Source of the DNA: Populus alba
Lineage: Eukaryota; Streptophyta; Magnoliopsida; Malpighiales; Salicaceae
Length of the DNA: 64,000 nt
NCBI RefSeq assembly: GCF_005239225.2
Contig: NC_133298.1
Location: forward strand, 3,348,001 to 3,412,000
Direction: 5' to 3'
Part shown: piece by piece, positions 12,104 to 23,458 of the stretch
How positions within the stretch are numbered: the first letter of the stretch is position 1
How the letters are laid out: each line of letters begins with the position of its first letter
The notes under the pieces: generated by a model
The model's database searches: none
What the model saw: the letters and a program-made list of their open reading frames with translations, nothing else
Told to the model about the DNA's origin: nothing
Translations under genes and position numbers: made by a program

Positions 12104-14226
12104 TGTTGCTACCAATTTTTTTGAACCCATGTTTTTTATATATTTTCAAAAAAATCCAAAATAGAGAAAAACAAAGAAAAATCCAAAAAATATGTTTTTT
12201 AATATATTTTCGTCATTTTAGCATTTTCAACGTCGTCTAAAAAGAATTTAATTTTTCAAACGCGTTCGACTTTTCACGCGTCATTTTTAAAATAATTGAT
12301 TTTCCGTATTTGAGTCGACGTCGATATTGCTCGTTTTCAAAAAATACAAAAAAACAAGAAAAATCAAAATTTTTACAAAAAAAAGAAAAAAGAAAAATTA
12401 AGGGACCAATTTTGAGGCCGAAACAATATTTTTTTGCCTAAGGGAATTTTGAATTTTGGAAGGAGGGGCAACCTAAGAATTTTTTTCTCTTCACCCGAAA
12501 TTAGCCGTTGCCCCTGGCCCAATACTATTATTTAATCCCTCTCTTTCGGCTAAAAATTAATTACTTAGCCCCACCCATGGTCTTCTTTTCCTTTGTTTTC
12601 CGCCGACATGTTGGCCCTCCTCATAATGAAAAAAAAAAAAACCCATATTTCTTCTCATTCCCAGCTTTGCAAGAGGGGGGGGGGGAAGCCATTTTCGTCG
12701 GGTCCCGAGAGCAGTGGGCAGAGACCCACGATCCCCAGCTCCTTTGAGATTTTCTCCTTCTCCCCCACTGGACCTCCATTTTTCAGAAAACCCCCACAGC
12801 CATAGCTTCCCTTCTCCTCCAAAACCGCACAGCCCCCTCACCATTTTCATTTTTCTTTTCTTCCCCAAACCAGCACCACCCACAACGCCGATCTTCCTCT
12901 CATCAGCACCGGACCACCCCCTTCCCTCACTGTCTCCCTCACCCCTCTCTCGGCCACGCCTCTATTTTCATTTGAAAATCAGAGGGACCTTCCCGATTCC
13001 CACAAATCCTCTCCTCTCAGCCGTTTCTCCTTCAACCGGTTAGCAGCAGCCCTTCTTCGGCCGACCAGCACCAGACCCTCCCCCCTCTCAGCAGCGTCAC
13101 CTCCTCCTCCGGACCATCAACGCCATCCTCCAACAGCAGCAGCTCCTCCACAGCAGCACCCGATCTCCCCGCAACTGAAGAACCCCCAGCGACGACCACA
13201 GCAGCGGCCGAACAGTCCCAGCGGCAGCGCCCCTTCTCAGTCGTTTCCCTCTTCACTGCTGGCCACCTGAAACGGAGGAGAGGAAGGAGATGACCGATCT
13301 GCAGCGAGGCAGATTCAAAAGACCCGCACGGGACAGATCTGAAGAGAACTTGAACAGATCTAAAAAACTAAAATCGACTGTGTTGTGCATTTTCTGTTAT
13401 TGCAGGTCACCGCCGGCGAGAGAAAGGAAGAGGAGAGGAAGCCATTACAGCCCCTCACGCTGCCCAGATTTCATGGCGGCGCGTGAACCCACGCGCCGCC
13501 AGTGACGGTGGCGCGTGGGAAGACGCGCCACCAGCGTTCAGTTGCCCTGAAAATGCTCCCAGCACTGTTTCAGTGGTGCAAAAGGTGTTCCTGTGAATTC
13601 CATATTTGTTTTAGGGCTGTTATTGTAATTTTAATGTAATTTTTGTTTGATGTAATTTCTTATTTAGTTTTGAATTTGTATTTGTATTTGTATTATGGAA
13701 AGAAAAGACAAGAAAAGAAAAAGAAAAGGAAAGAAACAAAAAAAATAAAATAGTGAAATATGAATGTGTGTGTTTGTATTTTTTATTATATGTTATTGAA
13801 TTATAAAAATTAAAAAAGGACAAAAAGAATTATTTGTTAATTTAAATATGGTTAAATATCTCAAGGACAAATAAAATCAAGTTGTATTTTCCATGAAAAT
13901 ATGAGGACAAGTTTCTACATATATTCGGGGATTTAATAACTGATTTATTCAAGCCTAAGAATTTAATTAATATTTTAAATTTTCAAATCACATCAGAACA
14001 CGAAGCAGCTTATCTCAGGTAGGGTGTGTTAGGGGTGCTAATACCTTCCCTAACCACAATCAGTCCCTTACCCATGATCTCTGACAAGACCAGTACATCA
14101 GGTTTCCTAGTAGCCCTCAATAAATTACTAGGTGGCGACTCCCACAAACAAATTCAAAGCAAACGCTACAACGAGAAAAATCGCCAGCCGATGCCGCGCG
14201 CCAGGATTTTTTTTTGGGGTGCGACA
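12104..14226 (+). mobile_element. LTR of Gypsy element A (3' LTR, 2123 bp)
   Basis: It starts TGTTGCTACC after a polypurine tract and ends GGGTGCGACA, so it has TG...CA ends. It is much longer than the Copia LTRs nearby. Internal landmarks are a CT-rich stretch (12.7-13.2 kb), TTATTGCAGGTCACCGCCGG (near 13398), two GC-rich hairpins (13475-13532), the motif GGGGTGCTAATACCTTCCC (near 14033) and CTAGGTGGCGACTCC near the end. The same landmarks recur in the LTR split by element B (24286 onward), which defines the family. The next bases, GACTT, belong to Copia-1 gag, so element A appears inserted in Copia-1; the matching upstream GACTT was not found in the window. Confidence 0.85.
13475..13532 (+). 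repeat. Two GC-rich hairpins inside LTR A
   Basis: Hairpin 1 has perfect 11-base arms GGCGGCGCGTG (13475-13485) and CACGCGCCGCC (13490-13500) around a 4-base loop. Hairpin 2 has perfect 10-base arms GGTGGCGCGT (13507-13516) and ACGCGCCACC (13523-13532) around a 6-base loop. The two differ at arm position 3 (C:G against T:A), a paired change. Confidence 0.85.
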
Positions 14227-17200
14227 GACTTGACAACATTCGTAGTGACATTCTCCAACTGAAACCGTTTCCTACAATTGAGCAGGCCTATGCTCACGTC
14301 AGAAGAGAGGATACTCGACAAGCAGTGATGATAGCAGGGGCAGAGACCGCAACCAGTGGTGCTGTTATGGCCATCAAAGGCTCAAGGTTTGGCCAACCAC
14401 CAATGCTAGTAATTGGAAAGCATAACCTATCCTCTAAACCGAAGGGTCCTTTTGATGGAGGGAAATGTACACACTGTGGGAACAACAAACACACTCGTGA
14501 GACATGCTTCAAGTTGCATGGGTACCCGGAATGGTGGCATGAACTACAAGCTAGGAGGAAAAAAGGTAACACATTACCTGATGAAGGCACTGGTAGAGCC
14601 GCAACAGTCACGACAAAACCTCAACTTTCACTCATCCCTATGGCAGACTCCTCCACTTCTAAAGCAACAGGTAACTGTGGACAAAGTTTCTATAGTTCTA
14701 ACCATCAAGATGAAAGTGAGTGGATTATCGACTCTGGGGCTACGGACCATATGACATTTGATCCTGCAGACTTCTCACACACAACTCAACCACAGAGGAC
14801 TTGTATTGCAAATGCAAATGGAGTTGCATATCTAGTCATGGGAGCTGGAACCGTGTCACTATCACCCTCACTCACTTTGTCCCACACTCTTCTTGTTCCT
14901 TCATTATCAAACAAATTAATGTCTGTGAGCCAAGTAACAGAAGAACTCAATTGTGTGGTATTGATATACTCTAATGTTTGTTTTCTTCAGAATGTTCTCA
15001 GCAAGGAGATTATTGGGCGTGGTACTAAGAGAGGGGGGTTATACTACTTAGATGATTTCAATCATGGAAAAGCAAATCATGTACACCATCAACTCAGTAG
15101 CAAGGAACGAGAAATATGGTTATGGCATCATCGTCTTGGGCACCCATCATTCGGATATCTAAGACACCTATTTCCGAACTTATTTTTACAATCAATGGAT
15201 GTTGATTTTAACTGTAAAACTTGTATTCTGGCTAAAAGCCACAGAAATTCTTACTATGCAAGTTTGAATAAAAGCAGTATTTCGTTTGCTCTTATACACT
15301 CTAACGTCTGGGGACCTTCCCCACGAACGACTGTAACTGGTTATAGTTGGTTTGTTATATTTGTCGATGACTCAACTCGAATGACTTGGCTTTACCTGAT
15401 GAAGACAAAGGAGAAGGTGTTCCCAATATTCCAAGCATTTCACACCATGATTCAGAATCAATTTTCAGCCAAAATACAAGTGCTTCGGTCAGATAATGGA
15501 GGGGAGTTTGTCAACCAACGATTCAAAGCATTCTTCTAGCAACAAGGTCTCCTCCATGAAACCTCATGTGCGCAGACTCCTCAACAGAACGGTGTTGCTG
15601 AACGAAAGAATCGCCATATCTTGGAAACAGCTCATGCCCTTCTTCTCGGCACAAATGTCCCAACTCACCACTAGGATGATGCAGTAAGTGCTGCAGTTTA
15701 CTTACTCAACAGAATGCCCTCTAAAGTCTTGCACTTCAAAACTCCCCTACAAGTGCTCTCCTCTCATGTTGCACTACCCACCGTGTTGATGCTCCCACCA
15801 CGTGTGTTCGGTTGTGTGGTTTTTGTTCATATCCATAAAAACCAACGCTCCAAACTTGATCCATATGCTGTTAAATGTTTGTTTCTGGGTTATGGACCAA
15901 CTAAGAAGGGCTACAAATGCTTTGATCCCATTAACAAGAGACTCTATATCACCATGGATGCTACCTTTATTGAGTCTGAACATTTCTATTCTCCTACGGT
16001 CCCCAATTCAGCTCTTCAGGGGGAGTGTAGAAGGGAAGAACTGAATGAACTGAGTTGGTACTTATCAGCTCTAGCCACTGTTAGCACCACTGATAATTCA
16101 ACAAATCCTGCAGCTACATCCAGTGGTGACAGTCCAGCACAAGCTGGCGAAAGAGAACTTGAGGAGGCTGAAAATGATGTTGAAGGAATACATGAACACC
16201 AACTTAATGAAAGCTTGTGAATCAAGAAAGTCAACCAACCCCTCTCTCTACAGTACCTGAATCTCCTACTGAGAACAACCTTGAGGTAAGCTCTTCCACT
16301 GTTTCCCCATATACTGCTGACTTGAATACTCCCGTAGAGTATGTGTTACCTTTCAGACACAACAGAGGAAAGCCACCAAACAGGTACTCCCCTGATACCA
16401 AAGAAAGGCGATCCAAATTCCCCATCGCCAGTTATGTCAGCACCCAACACCTACCTGATCCAATTCAGGGTTTCACAGAGGTATTATCCTCTTGTCATAC
16501 TCCAGATAATATAGCAGATGCCTTCGCCGACTCTAAATGGGCACAAGCCATACAAGAAGAGATGGAAGCCCTACAGAAAAATAATACATGGAAACTGATA
16601 CCGCAACCTGAAGGAAAAAAAACAGTAGGGTGCAAATGGGTGTTCTTAATTAAATACAAGGCAGATGGATCAATTGACCGGTACAAAGCAAGGCTAGTAG
16701 CGAAAGGATTCACACAGACATACGATATAGATTATGTTGAGACTTTCTCACCAGTTGCTAAATTAAATACTGTTAGAGTTTTACTATCCCTTGCAGCAAA
16801 TCTAGACTGGCCGCTACTCCAATTTGATGTAAAGAATGCCTTCCTTCATGGTGACCTTGAAGAAGAAGTTTATATGGATATCCCACCAGGCTTTAGATCA
16901 TCTTCAGGAACTGGAGTTGTATGCAAGTTGGAGCGAGCTCTATATGGTTTAAAACAATCTCCTCGAGCATGGTTTGGGAGATTTAGCTCAGCCATGAGAA
17001 GGTATGGGTTTGTTCAAAGCAATGCAGACCACACCCTCTTCCTGAAGCATCGACAAAAGAGGGTGACAACCTTAATCATCTATGTAGATGATATGATTAT
17101 CACCGGGGATGACACTGAAGAAATGTCAAAATTACAAGAGCAATTGTCAGCCGAATTTGAGATGAAGAACCTGGGTGGACTTAAATATTTCTTGGGAATA

Positions 17201-18037
17201 GAGGTGGCAAGGTCACAGAAGGGTATATTCTTGTCCCAAAGAAAATATGTGCTAGATCTACTGTTTGAGGTGGGGTTATTAGAGTGCAAACCAGCAAATA
17301 CTCCCATCATTCAAAATCACAGACTCACTGAACACACAGACCAAGTACCAACGGATAAAGGACGATACCAGAGGCTGGTGGGAAAACTTATTTACTTGTC
17401 GCATACTCGTCCTGATATTGCTTATGCCGTAACCGTTGTGAGCCAATTTATGCATAATCCAAGCGAAGAACATATGAACGCGGTGATTCGAATACTTCAT
17501 TACTTGAAATCCTCACCAGGAAAGGGTCTAATGTTCTCTAAAAACAACCATTTGTATGTTAAAGGATACACAGACGCAGATTGGGCAGGGAGTATTCTAG
17601 ATAGAAAATCCACGTCAGGGTACTTTACATTTGTGGGAGGAAATCTAGTTACATGGAGAAGTAAAAAGCAAAAGGTGGTGGCTCGATCAAGTGCTGAAGC
17701 TGAATTTAGGGGGATGGCAAAAGGGCTTTGTGAATTACTATGGCTTAGAAGGTTACTAATGGAAATAGGCTACGGTCCTAACACAGAGATGAACTTGTTC
17801 TGTGACAACAAAGCTGCAATCGATATCTCACAAAATCCTATTCAACATGATCGAACAAAACACGTGGAGATAGACAGAAATTTTATTAAGCAAAACCTTG
17901 AAGAAAAGATCATCCAGTTTGTTTTTGTCAAATCAGAAGATCAACTGGTAGATATATTGACCAAGGCAGTTTCTAGTAGAAATTTTCATGACTCACTTGA
18001 CAAGTTGGGCATTGAAGATATTTATGCACCAACTTGA
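14227..18037 (+). pseudogene. Copia-1 gag-pol polyprotein, two stops and one frameshift
   Basis: Domains in order: gag remnant with CTHCGNNKHTRETCFKLHG (a CCHC knuckle), protease (WIIDSGATDHMT, about 14718), integrase with HH-CC (LWHHRLGHPSF ... CKTCILAK) and catalytic stretches NVWGP, RSDNGGEF and GVAERKNRH, reverse transcriptase (IIYVDDMIITGDD, near 17079) and RNase H (GYTDADWAGSI ... SSAEAEFRGMA ... KHVEIDRNFI). Breaks: TAG at 15537-15539, where Gln is expected; TAG at 15672-15674, where Trp is expected; and a frame change near 16205-16217. Both stops fit C-to-T type decay. The segment after 16217 is open to the final TGA at 18037. The position expected to carry Asp in the first catalytic stretch reads Asn-Val, a further sign of decay. 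Confidence 0.88.
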
Positions 18038-18044
18038 GGGGGAG

Positions 18045-18278
18045 TGTTAGCGTGAGTCATTAGAAGTTACAAGGAAATAAAACACTAGTTGTATCAAACT
18101 TCTAGTTGCAGTCGTATATATCAACTCCCTAGTCTTCAGGCTTCAATCTAGGAGAGGCTATTGTGTAAAAGTAGATTAGTTAGAACACGTCTCTTAACTC
18201 CTTCCCCTGTATCTCTATATATAGACCGTGAGTCAATTAATAAAGCTAAGTTAGTCTGCTTCTCCAGAAAATCTGACA
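18045..18278 (+). mobile_element. Copia-1 3' LTR (234 bp)
   Basis: A purine tract GAGGGGGAG lies directly before TGTTAGCGTGAG, and the LTR ends AAATCTGACA. A TATA-like stretch CTCTATATATAGACC lies near 18211. The following sequence GTTGTGGTGGAG is chaperonin coding, so the insertion point is inside that pseudogene. Without the 5' LTR the target duplication cannot be confirmed. Confidence 0.8.
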
Positions 18279-18281
18279 GTT

Positions 18282-18515
18282 GTGGTGGAGAATATTCGAT
18301 CTTGTGACTGGAGAACTGGTTACAATGCAATGACTGGTAGATATGAAGATCTTCTCAATGCAGGGGTGGTAGATCCTTGTAGAGTTTCTAGGTGTGCACT
18401 TCAAAGTGCTGTCTCAATTGCTGGGATAGTTCTAATTAACAACTCAAGCTGTGCTGGTTGAAAAAAAAAGAAGCCCAAGCCCGCTGTCCCTTATGTTCCC
18501 GGAATTACACCTTGA
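18282..18515 (+). pseudogene. Chaperonin-60 alpha (plastid type) C-terminal fragment, copy 1
   Basis: Plastid Cpn60 alpha subunits form the Rubisco-folding chaperonin ring. The frame from 18282 reads VVENIRSCDWRTGYNAMTGR then YEDLLNAGVVDP and RCALQSAVSIAGIVL, the near-C-terminal part of the alpha type. After that the frame shifts twice (near 18433 and in the A-run near 18462) before PKPAVPYVPGITP and a TGA. Upstream coding is absent because Copia-1 sits at the left edge. The tail with PYVPGITP suggests the alpha-2-like branch, from memory of that family. Confidence 0.8.
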
Positions 18516-19511
18516 GAAAAATGGAAAAGAGCTGTTAAAATTGTAGAAAGAAGCTGAAGAAATTTTATTGCTCTGATGGCTCACATCAACAGTTTTGAGT
18601 TGGCTGGTCAGAATGAAACTTGAAGGTGAAGCAAGTCTCTTCAACAAGCCTTTACAACTTCTGGGATCACCAGGTGGATCATGCTTGAGACCACAAAAGC
18701 ATCAAATGCCATAACGAAAGACTTTGCATTTGTCTGGCAATGCTTCGCTCTCCCTGCTGATACATACTATTGCCCTAAATTTTGTGTTTGGTCTCTGTTA
18801 TATTTGATTTCGTGGTTGGTTTCCTGTCAAGAAACTCACTACTATTCCAGTAACTCAGCAACTAGCCATATAGGAAGAGTAATCCCCATATCCAGATGCC
18901 CTCTTTAAAATCTTCAACTGAAGTTAGTCACTGACACAATTCTACAACAGAGATTTTGAACAGAAGCAGCATTCCTTATCACAGTGCTGAGAAGAATATG
19001 AGTTTTGAATTTTTAATATGAGTTTTTTTAGATTGAAATACTGGAAAAGTTCGAGGGGGTAGAGATTTGAGATTAGAGGATGTCTATCTCCTATTTTTAA
19101 TACGAGGTTTTTGCACTTGTGATTTAAAGATTTGTGTTAGGTATTACTTATTTGTTTCTTTCTAAGAGGGAAGCTCTCTTTAGACCCGGAGGAATAAATA
19201 TGGAATTTCAATGTGACAAATGACGTTATTTGATCTTTCAGGACGAGTTTGGTTTGATTGTGGAAATTTTGTTCATCATTATTGTACGGTCTTTGTGTTG
19301 GAATTTGGATTGTTTATTACTCTCCAAAAAAAATATGTAGTAGGAAGGCAATTGATACAAATGAAGGCAATAAATTACATGATTCATGACATTCACCAAG
19401 TTCATCTAAAATGATGTTTTGGACGGAATATCTAACATAGACTTGATTATTGAATATCACATTTTGCCAAACAAGTTGCTTTTCACAAACGCCCAAGTAT
19501 ACTGTAAAATT
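18516..19511. repeat. Non-coding arm of the segmental duplication, copy 1
   Basis: From about 18540 (TTGTAGAAAGAAGCTGAAG) the sequence matches 54067 onward with few differences through 18935. After sequence present only in copy 2, it matches again through TTGATTGTGGAAATTTTGTT (near 19252 and 55640) up to the kinase stop. Frames at 18681 and 19220 are retained in both copies but resemble no known protein. I treat the stretch as duplicated intergenic DNA. Confidence 0.7.
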
Positions 19512-22500
19512 TCAGCCAATAACATTTCTGTGAACCATTATATCTTCCAATTCCATCGTGGAGAATAGCTTTGGCAATGGAGGCCATCGAGCTGTAAGCT
19601 CTGTAGAAACCTGTCGCATTGTTGGCCGATAGTGAGGATCGGTCTGCAAGCAAGCAAACGCCAGTTTTGCAACATGTGCCACACCGTCTGCAAGTTCGTT
19701 TTCAGGAGGTGGGAGGCGCTGGTCTAAAACATCCTTCAGGAGTGTATTGTAACCGATTGGTGATGATGAGGAGGTGGAAGTAGATAACATCAGAGATGAG
19801 ATGAAGTCGCCAGGATGCTTTCCCATCATTACTTCCAATGTTAATACTCCAAAGCTATACACATCACACTTCTCATCCACTTTCATTGTGTATGCCAACT
19901 CTGCAAAAGAGGCTGGTCATGCTATGTTTTGCCAAAATAATTTACTGCACCTATTTTGTTTTCAAGTGATTTTGTAAACTAACCTAATTGAAACTTAACT
20001 ACATACCTGGAGCTGTGTACCCAAAGGTGCCAGCAAATGATGTCCAATTGGACGAGTCAGGCATTAAGAGTCTTGCTGTGCCGAAGTCAGAGACATGAGC
20101 CTCATATTCTGAATCCAAAAGAACATTGTTGCTGGAAATGTCTCTATGGATAATCGGAGGGGAGCAGTCATGGTGCATGTAGGATAAAGCATTGGCTACG
20201 CCTTTGATAAGATTCATCCTTTTATCCCAATCCATCTTTACTGCTTGTTCCTCGTCGTTCAGTACCTTTCTTAAACTTCCCCTTTCCACAAATTCATATA
20301 CCAAAAATGAGTGTTTGGCATGCGAGCAGAAACCATACAGCTTCACAATATTTCGATGCCGTGTACCCATTAAGACATCAATCTCGCTTCTAAAAGCTTT
20401 CAAGCTGCTCATCTCAACTTCTGGTGTTTGGTGGAATTTCTTCACGGCAAGGACTTGTTCTGATGGAAGTACAGCTTTGTATACAACTCCATACCCTCCA
20501 GTACCAATGCAATATTTGGAGTCGAATTCCTCAGTAGCCTCAATGATGTCCTCGTAGCGCAGATCCCCACCAGGGCACCATCTCGCGGTAACATCTCTTT
20601 GTGGTGTTTCCACTAACCTTTTCTTTCTTCTGCTTTGGAAAAGGATAAGAAAACCTACAATCAGGCCCAACAAACTACCCAGCAAAGAAAATACTGTCCA
20701 AAAGACAACTTTGGGGCCCTTCTTGTGCACAGTTTTGTTTTTCATGAGAGCAGAACAAGCCTCCAAACCAGTTGCATTGCCACACAGGTCGGTGTTGTTG
20801 CGAATTGCTTCAAATGGTGCCTCGCGAAAGGCTTTGATGTCAGGAATGGGGCCCTCTAGCTTGTTATAGGATACATCCACTTTAGTGAGGCCTTGTAGTC
20901 TACTAAAACTGGTTGGAATTAGACCAGATAGCATATTATGGGAGAGGTTTAATACCTCTAGCTGCTGCATCTGTCCAAGCTCCTGTGCTATACTTCCCAT
21001 GAGGGAATTCCAACTGAGATCAAGACTTTGAAGAGACTGTAAAGACCCCATCTCAGCAGGAATACTCCCTGTCAATCTATTCTTGCTGATATTCAAGAAT
21101 ATCAGTTTTGAACACTTGCCAAGCTGTTTAAGAATTGTTGCGCTAAAATTGTTCGCGGCCAGGCCAAGCCTTTCGAGATCAGATAGCGACGCGACATCGA
21201 AAGGAATATCACCTGAAAGCTTGTTATCGTTGAGTGCAAGTTCAATGAACTTTAAATTCCCCAATTCCTTTGGAATTCTCCCAACTAGTTGATTTGACGA
21301 GAGGTCAAGAGCTTGTAGATGAGTTGCCTTTCCAAGAGCAGCTGGTATTTCTCCAGATATTTTGTTTCCAGAAATCTTGAAGGTCGTCAGATTGTTAAAC
21401 TGCTCCCATTTCCATGAAAGTTCACCATGCAATTCATTATCACTCAAATCCATGTAGTACAAATTGGAATGTGTGCCAAAAGCTTCAGAAATGTTTCCAC
21501 TAAGTTGGTTTCTCTCAAGTCTGAGTCTCACCAAGCTGCTGCAATTTTTCAAGCTTTTTGGGATAGGTCCCGTGAAATAATTGTTCGCCGCAGCAAAATG
21601 TGAAAGTAATCCACCAAGGCACACATCTCGTGGTAGATTACCAGACAATCTATTAGAATATATTTGTAAAGTAGACAAATGTGTAAGGTTGTTGATTTCC
21701 GGTGGAATTGGACCGCAAAGATTGTTATTCCCAAGAAATAGTCCAGATAAACTTTTTAAATTTTTTAAAGATGACGGTATTGTGACATTTAATTGATTAG
21801 ACTCCAAAGATAAAGTTGTGAGAGATCTTGTCAGATTTCCAATAAAAGAAATGGGACCAGAAAAATTGTTATTGTTAAGGTTAAGTTGAGACAAGATTTT
21901 AAAATTTTCTAAAAAGGTCGGTATTGTACCAGTTAGTTTATTAAATGGTAAAATTAAAATTGTGAGAGATCTCGTCAGATTTTCAATAAAAGTAATAGGA
22001 CCAAAAAGATTGTTATCTGCAAGGCCAAGTACAGATAAGCTTTTTAAATTGCCTAGAGATGCTGGTATTGTACCGGTTAGTTTATTAGATGATAAATCTA
22101 AAATGGTGAGAGATCTCGTCAAGTTTCCGATAAAAGTAATGGGACCAGAAAGATTGTTCTTCCAAAGGTAAAGTTCAGATAAGCTTTTTAAATTTTCTAA
22201 AGATGTCGGTATTGTACCGGTTAGCTTATTAAATAACAAAGCTAAAACAGTGAGAGATTCTAAATTTCCAATTTCTGGTGGAATGTCGCCAGAAAGGTTA
22301 TTGAAAGACAAGTCAAGGATGGAGAGGTTAGAAAGGTTACCTATATGTGAAGGAATGGACCCATAGAGCGAGTTGTTGTGAAGGATAAGGTCAATCAAGT
22401 TAGGAAAGGAAGAGAATCTGAGACTATTAAGCGTACCTCTCAAACTAGAATTGGGCAGACTTATGTTGCTGACACTACCAGACTTGTCGCAACTGATTCC

Positions 22501-22722
22501 GAACCAGTTGCAAGGGCTGTCTCCAGCCCAAGAAGACAGGAGAGATTGGCTTTGGTTGTCAAGACTGACTTTCCATTCTAGAAGAGCTTCCGCTTCCTTC
22601 CTTCCATTTGCTACTTCAGCAGCTCCTGTAGCCGAGTAAGCAAAAGAAGCAAAGAAGGAAGCATAAGCAAGTAAGGAAAAAACCAAAAAAGGTATGGAAA
22701 AGAGAAAGATGTGGGAAGCCAT
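19512..22722 (-). CDS. LRR receptor-like kinase RLK1 (MIK2-like, intact, two exons)
   Basis: A plasma-membrane receptor kinase: extracellular leucine-rich repeats bind a ligand or partner and the cytosolic kinase signals. Exon 1 is complement 20007-22722 and exon 2 complement 19512-19900, with a GT-AG intron that splits a Glu codon. The product is 1034 aa. It has a signal peptide ([20 protein letters not shown]), an N-terminal cap with [12 protein letters not shown], about 20 LRRs of 24 residues ([20 protein letters not shown] type), a membrane segment at about 672-695 and a kinase from about 737. Kinase landmarks are [15 protein letters not shown] (Lys near 761), [10 protein letters not shown] (an RD kinase, Asp near 861), SDFGTA and APELAYT. 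No stop or shift is seen. The start is chosen because it gives a signal peptide and is shared with RLK2. Placement near MIK2 (LRR-XII) is from general resemblance. Confidence 0.93.
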
Positions 22723-22850
22723 GGCCTTGGTGGTTTAATTTCTTAAAAAGGATGTATAAAATGATTTGCCCCGCATACGTATATATATGGGAAAGAAATA
22801 ATGATAGATTATAAATTCAATCTTGACCGGAAATGAAGTCTTCATTAAAA
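22723..22850 (-). promoter_or_regulatory. RLK1 upstream region with TATA-like box
   Basis: On the minus strand CCATATATATAC (22779-22790) lies about 57 bases before the ATG. The block is nearly the same upstream of RLK2 (63772-63850), and a shorter relic occurs at 44585-44635. Conservation between the copies supports a core promoter, though they are also recent duplicates. Confidence 0.55.
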
Positions 22851-23103
22851 ATTTCCGCATTTTGAGAGAAAAAAGAAAAAAAAAAATAGTCAATGAATTA
22901 ACCCAAGTCAACCAAAATTTTTTATTTTCTTTTTATGATGTTAAGTCAAGAATTTTCTTTATTGAAAATATATTAACAGTGTTTTACCATCATTTTTATA
23001 TGTTACAAAAATTTCAGTTCATCTTGTGTAGAAACATGTGCCACCTATCCATGAAGATAGATCAATTAAAGGTGGAGGGCTGGAGGTAGAGGTTTGGGAG
23101 TGT

Positions 23104-23300
23104 TTGCAATTTTGAATTTTTTTTGGTTTAAAATGAAATTTTTTATATATATTTTTACATCGTTTTGATATACTGATATCAAAAATAATTTTTAAAACAT
23201 GAAAAAATTTTGTTTTGATATATTTTTAAGTGAAAAAAACTTTGAACTACCATCATTATCATAATTTCAAATACCGTTATCACAATTCTAAACAGACTCT
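23104..23300. repeat. MITE-like AT-rich repeat upstream of RLK1
   Basis: Contains GGTTTAAAATGAAATTTTTT and ATCGTTTTGATATACTGATA followed by AAGTGAAAAAAACTTTGAA, resembling the segments at 5485 and 44975. It ends near AATTCTAAACAGACTC. Assignment is by similarity of layout only. Confidence 0.4.
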
Positions 23301-23458
23301 TCGGGTAGACCATATTAGTTAAGCATGTAAGGTAAGTAAGATATTGAGAAGTAATCCTCAAAATCAAATTACTCATGACTTCAAATGAAAGCAACCAAAT
23401 AAAAATGAAGAAAAAATCATATTATTAAATTAGTGAGAATTTAATAATATAAAAATCA

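Larger units (their letters stand above)
14227..18278 (+). mobile_element. Copia-1 retrotransposon, 5'-truncated and decayed
   Basis: Coding order gag zinc knuckle, protease, integrase, reverse transcriptase, RNase H, followed by a short LTR, identifies a Ty1/Copia element. The left end is cut inside gag, where LTR A abuts it (14226/14227). The first residues, RLDNIRSDILQLKPFP, are mid-gag. The right end is a 234-bp LTR that ends ACA at 18278 inside a chaperonin pseudogene. The 5' LTR and primer-binding site are not in the window. Confidence 0.88.

Noticed and set aside
12508..13256. Proline/serine-rich frames in LTR A
   Set aside because: Low-complexity CT-rich LTR sequence; no homologous frame survives in the solo LTR.
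18681..18908. 75-residue frame kept in both duplicate copies (also 54231-54458)
   Set aside because: It is kept because the DNA was recently duplicated; there is no known motif and no sign of coding constraint that I can see.
19220..19414. 64-residue frame, also at 55608-55802
   Set aside because: Same reason: recent duplicate DNA, no recognisable protein.
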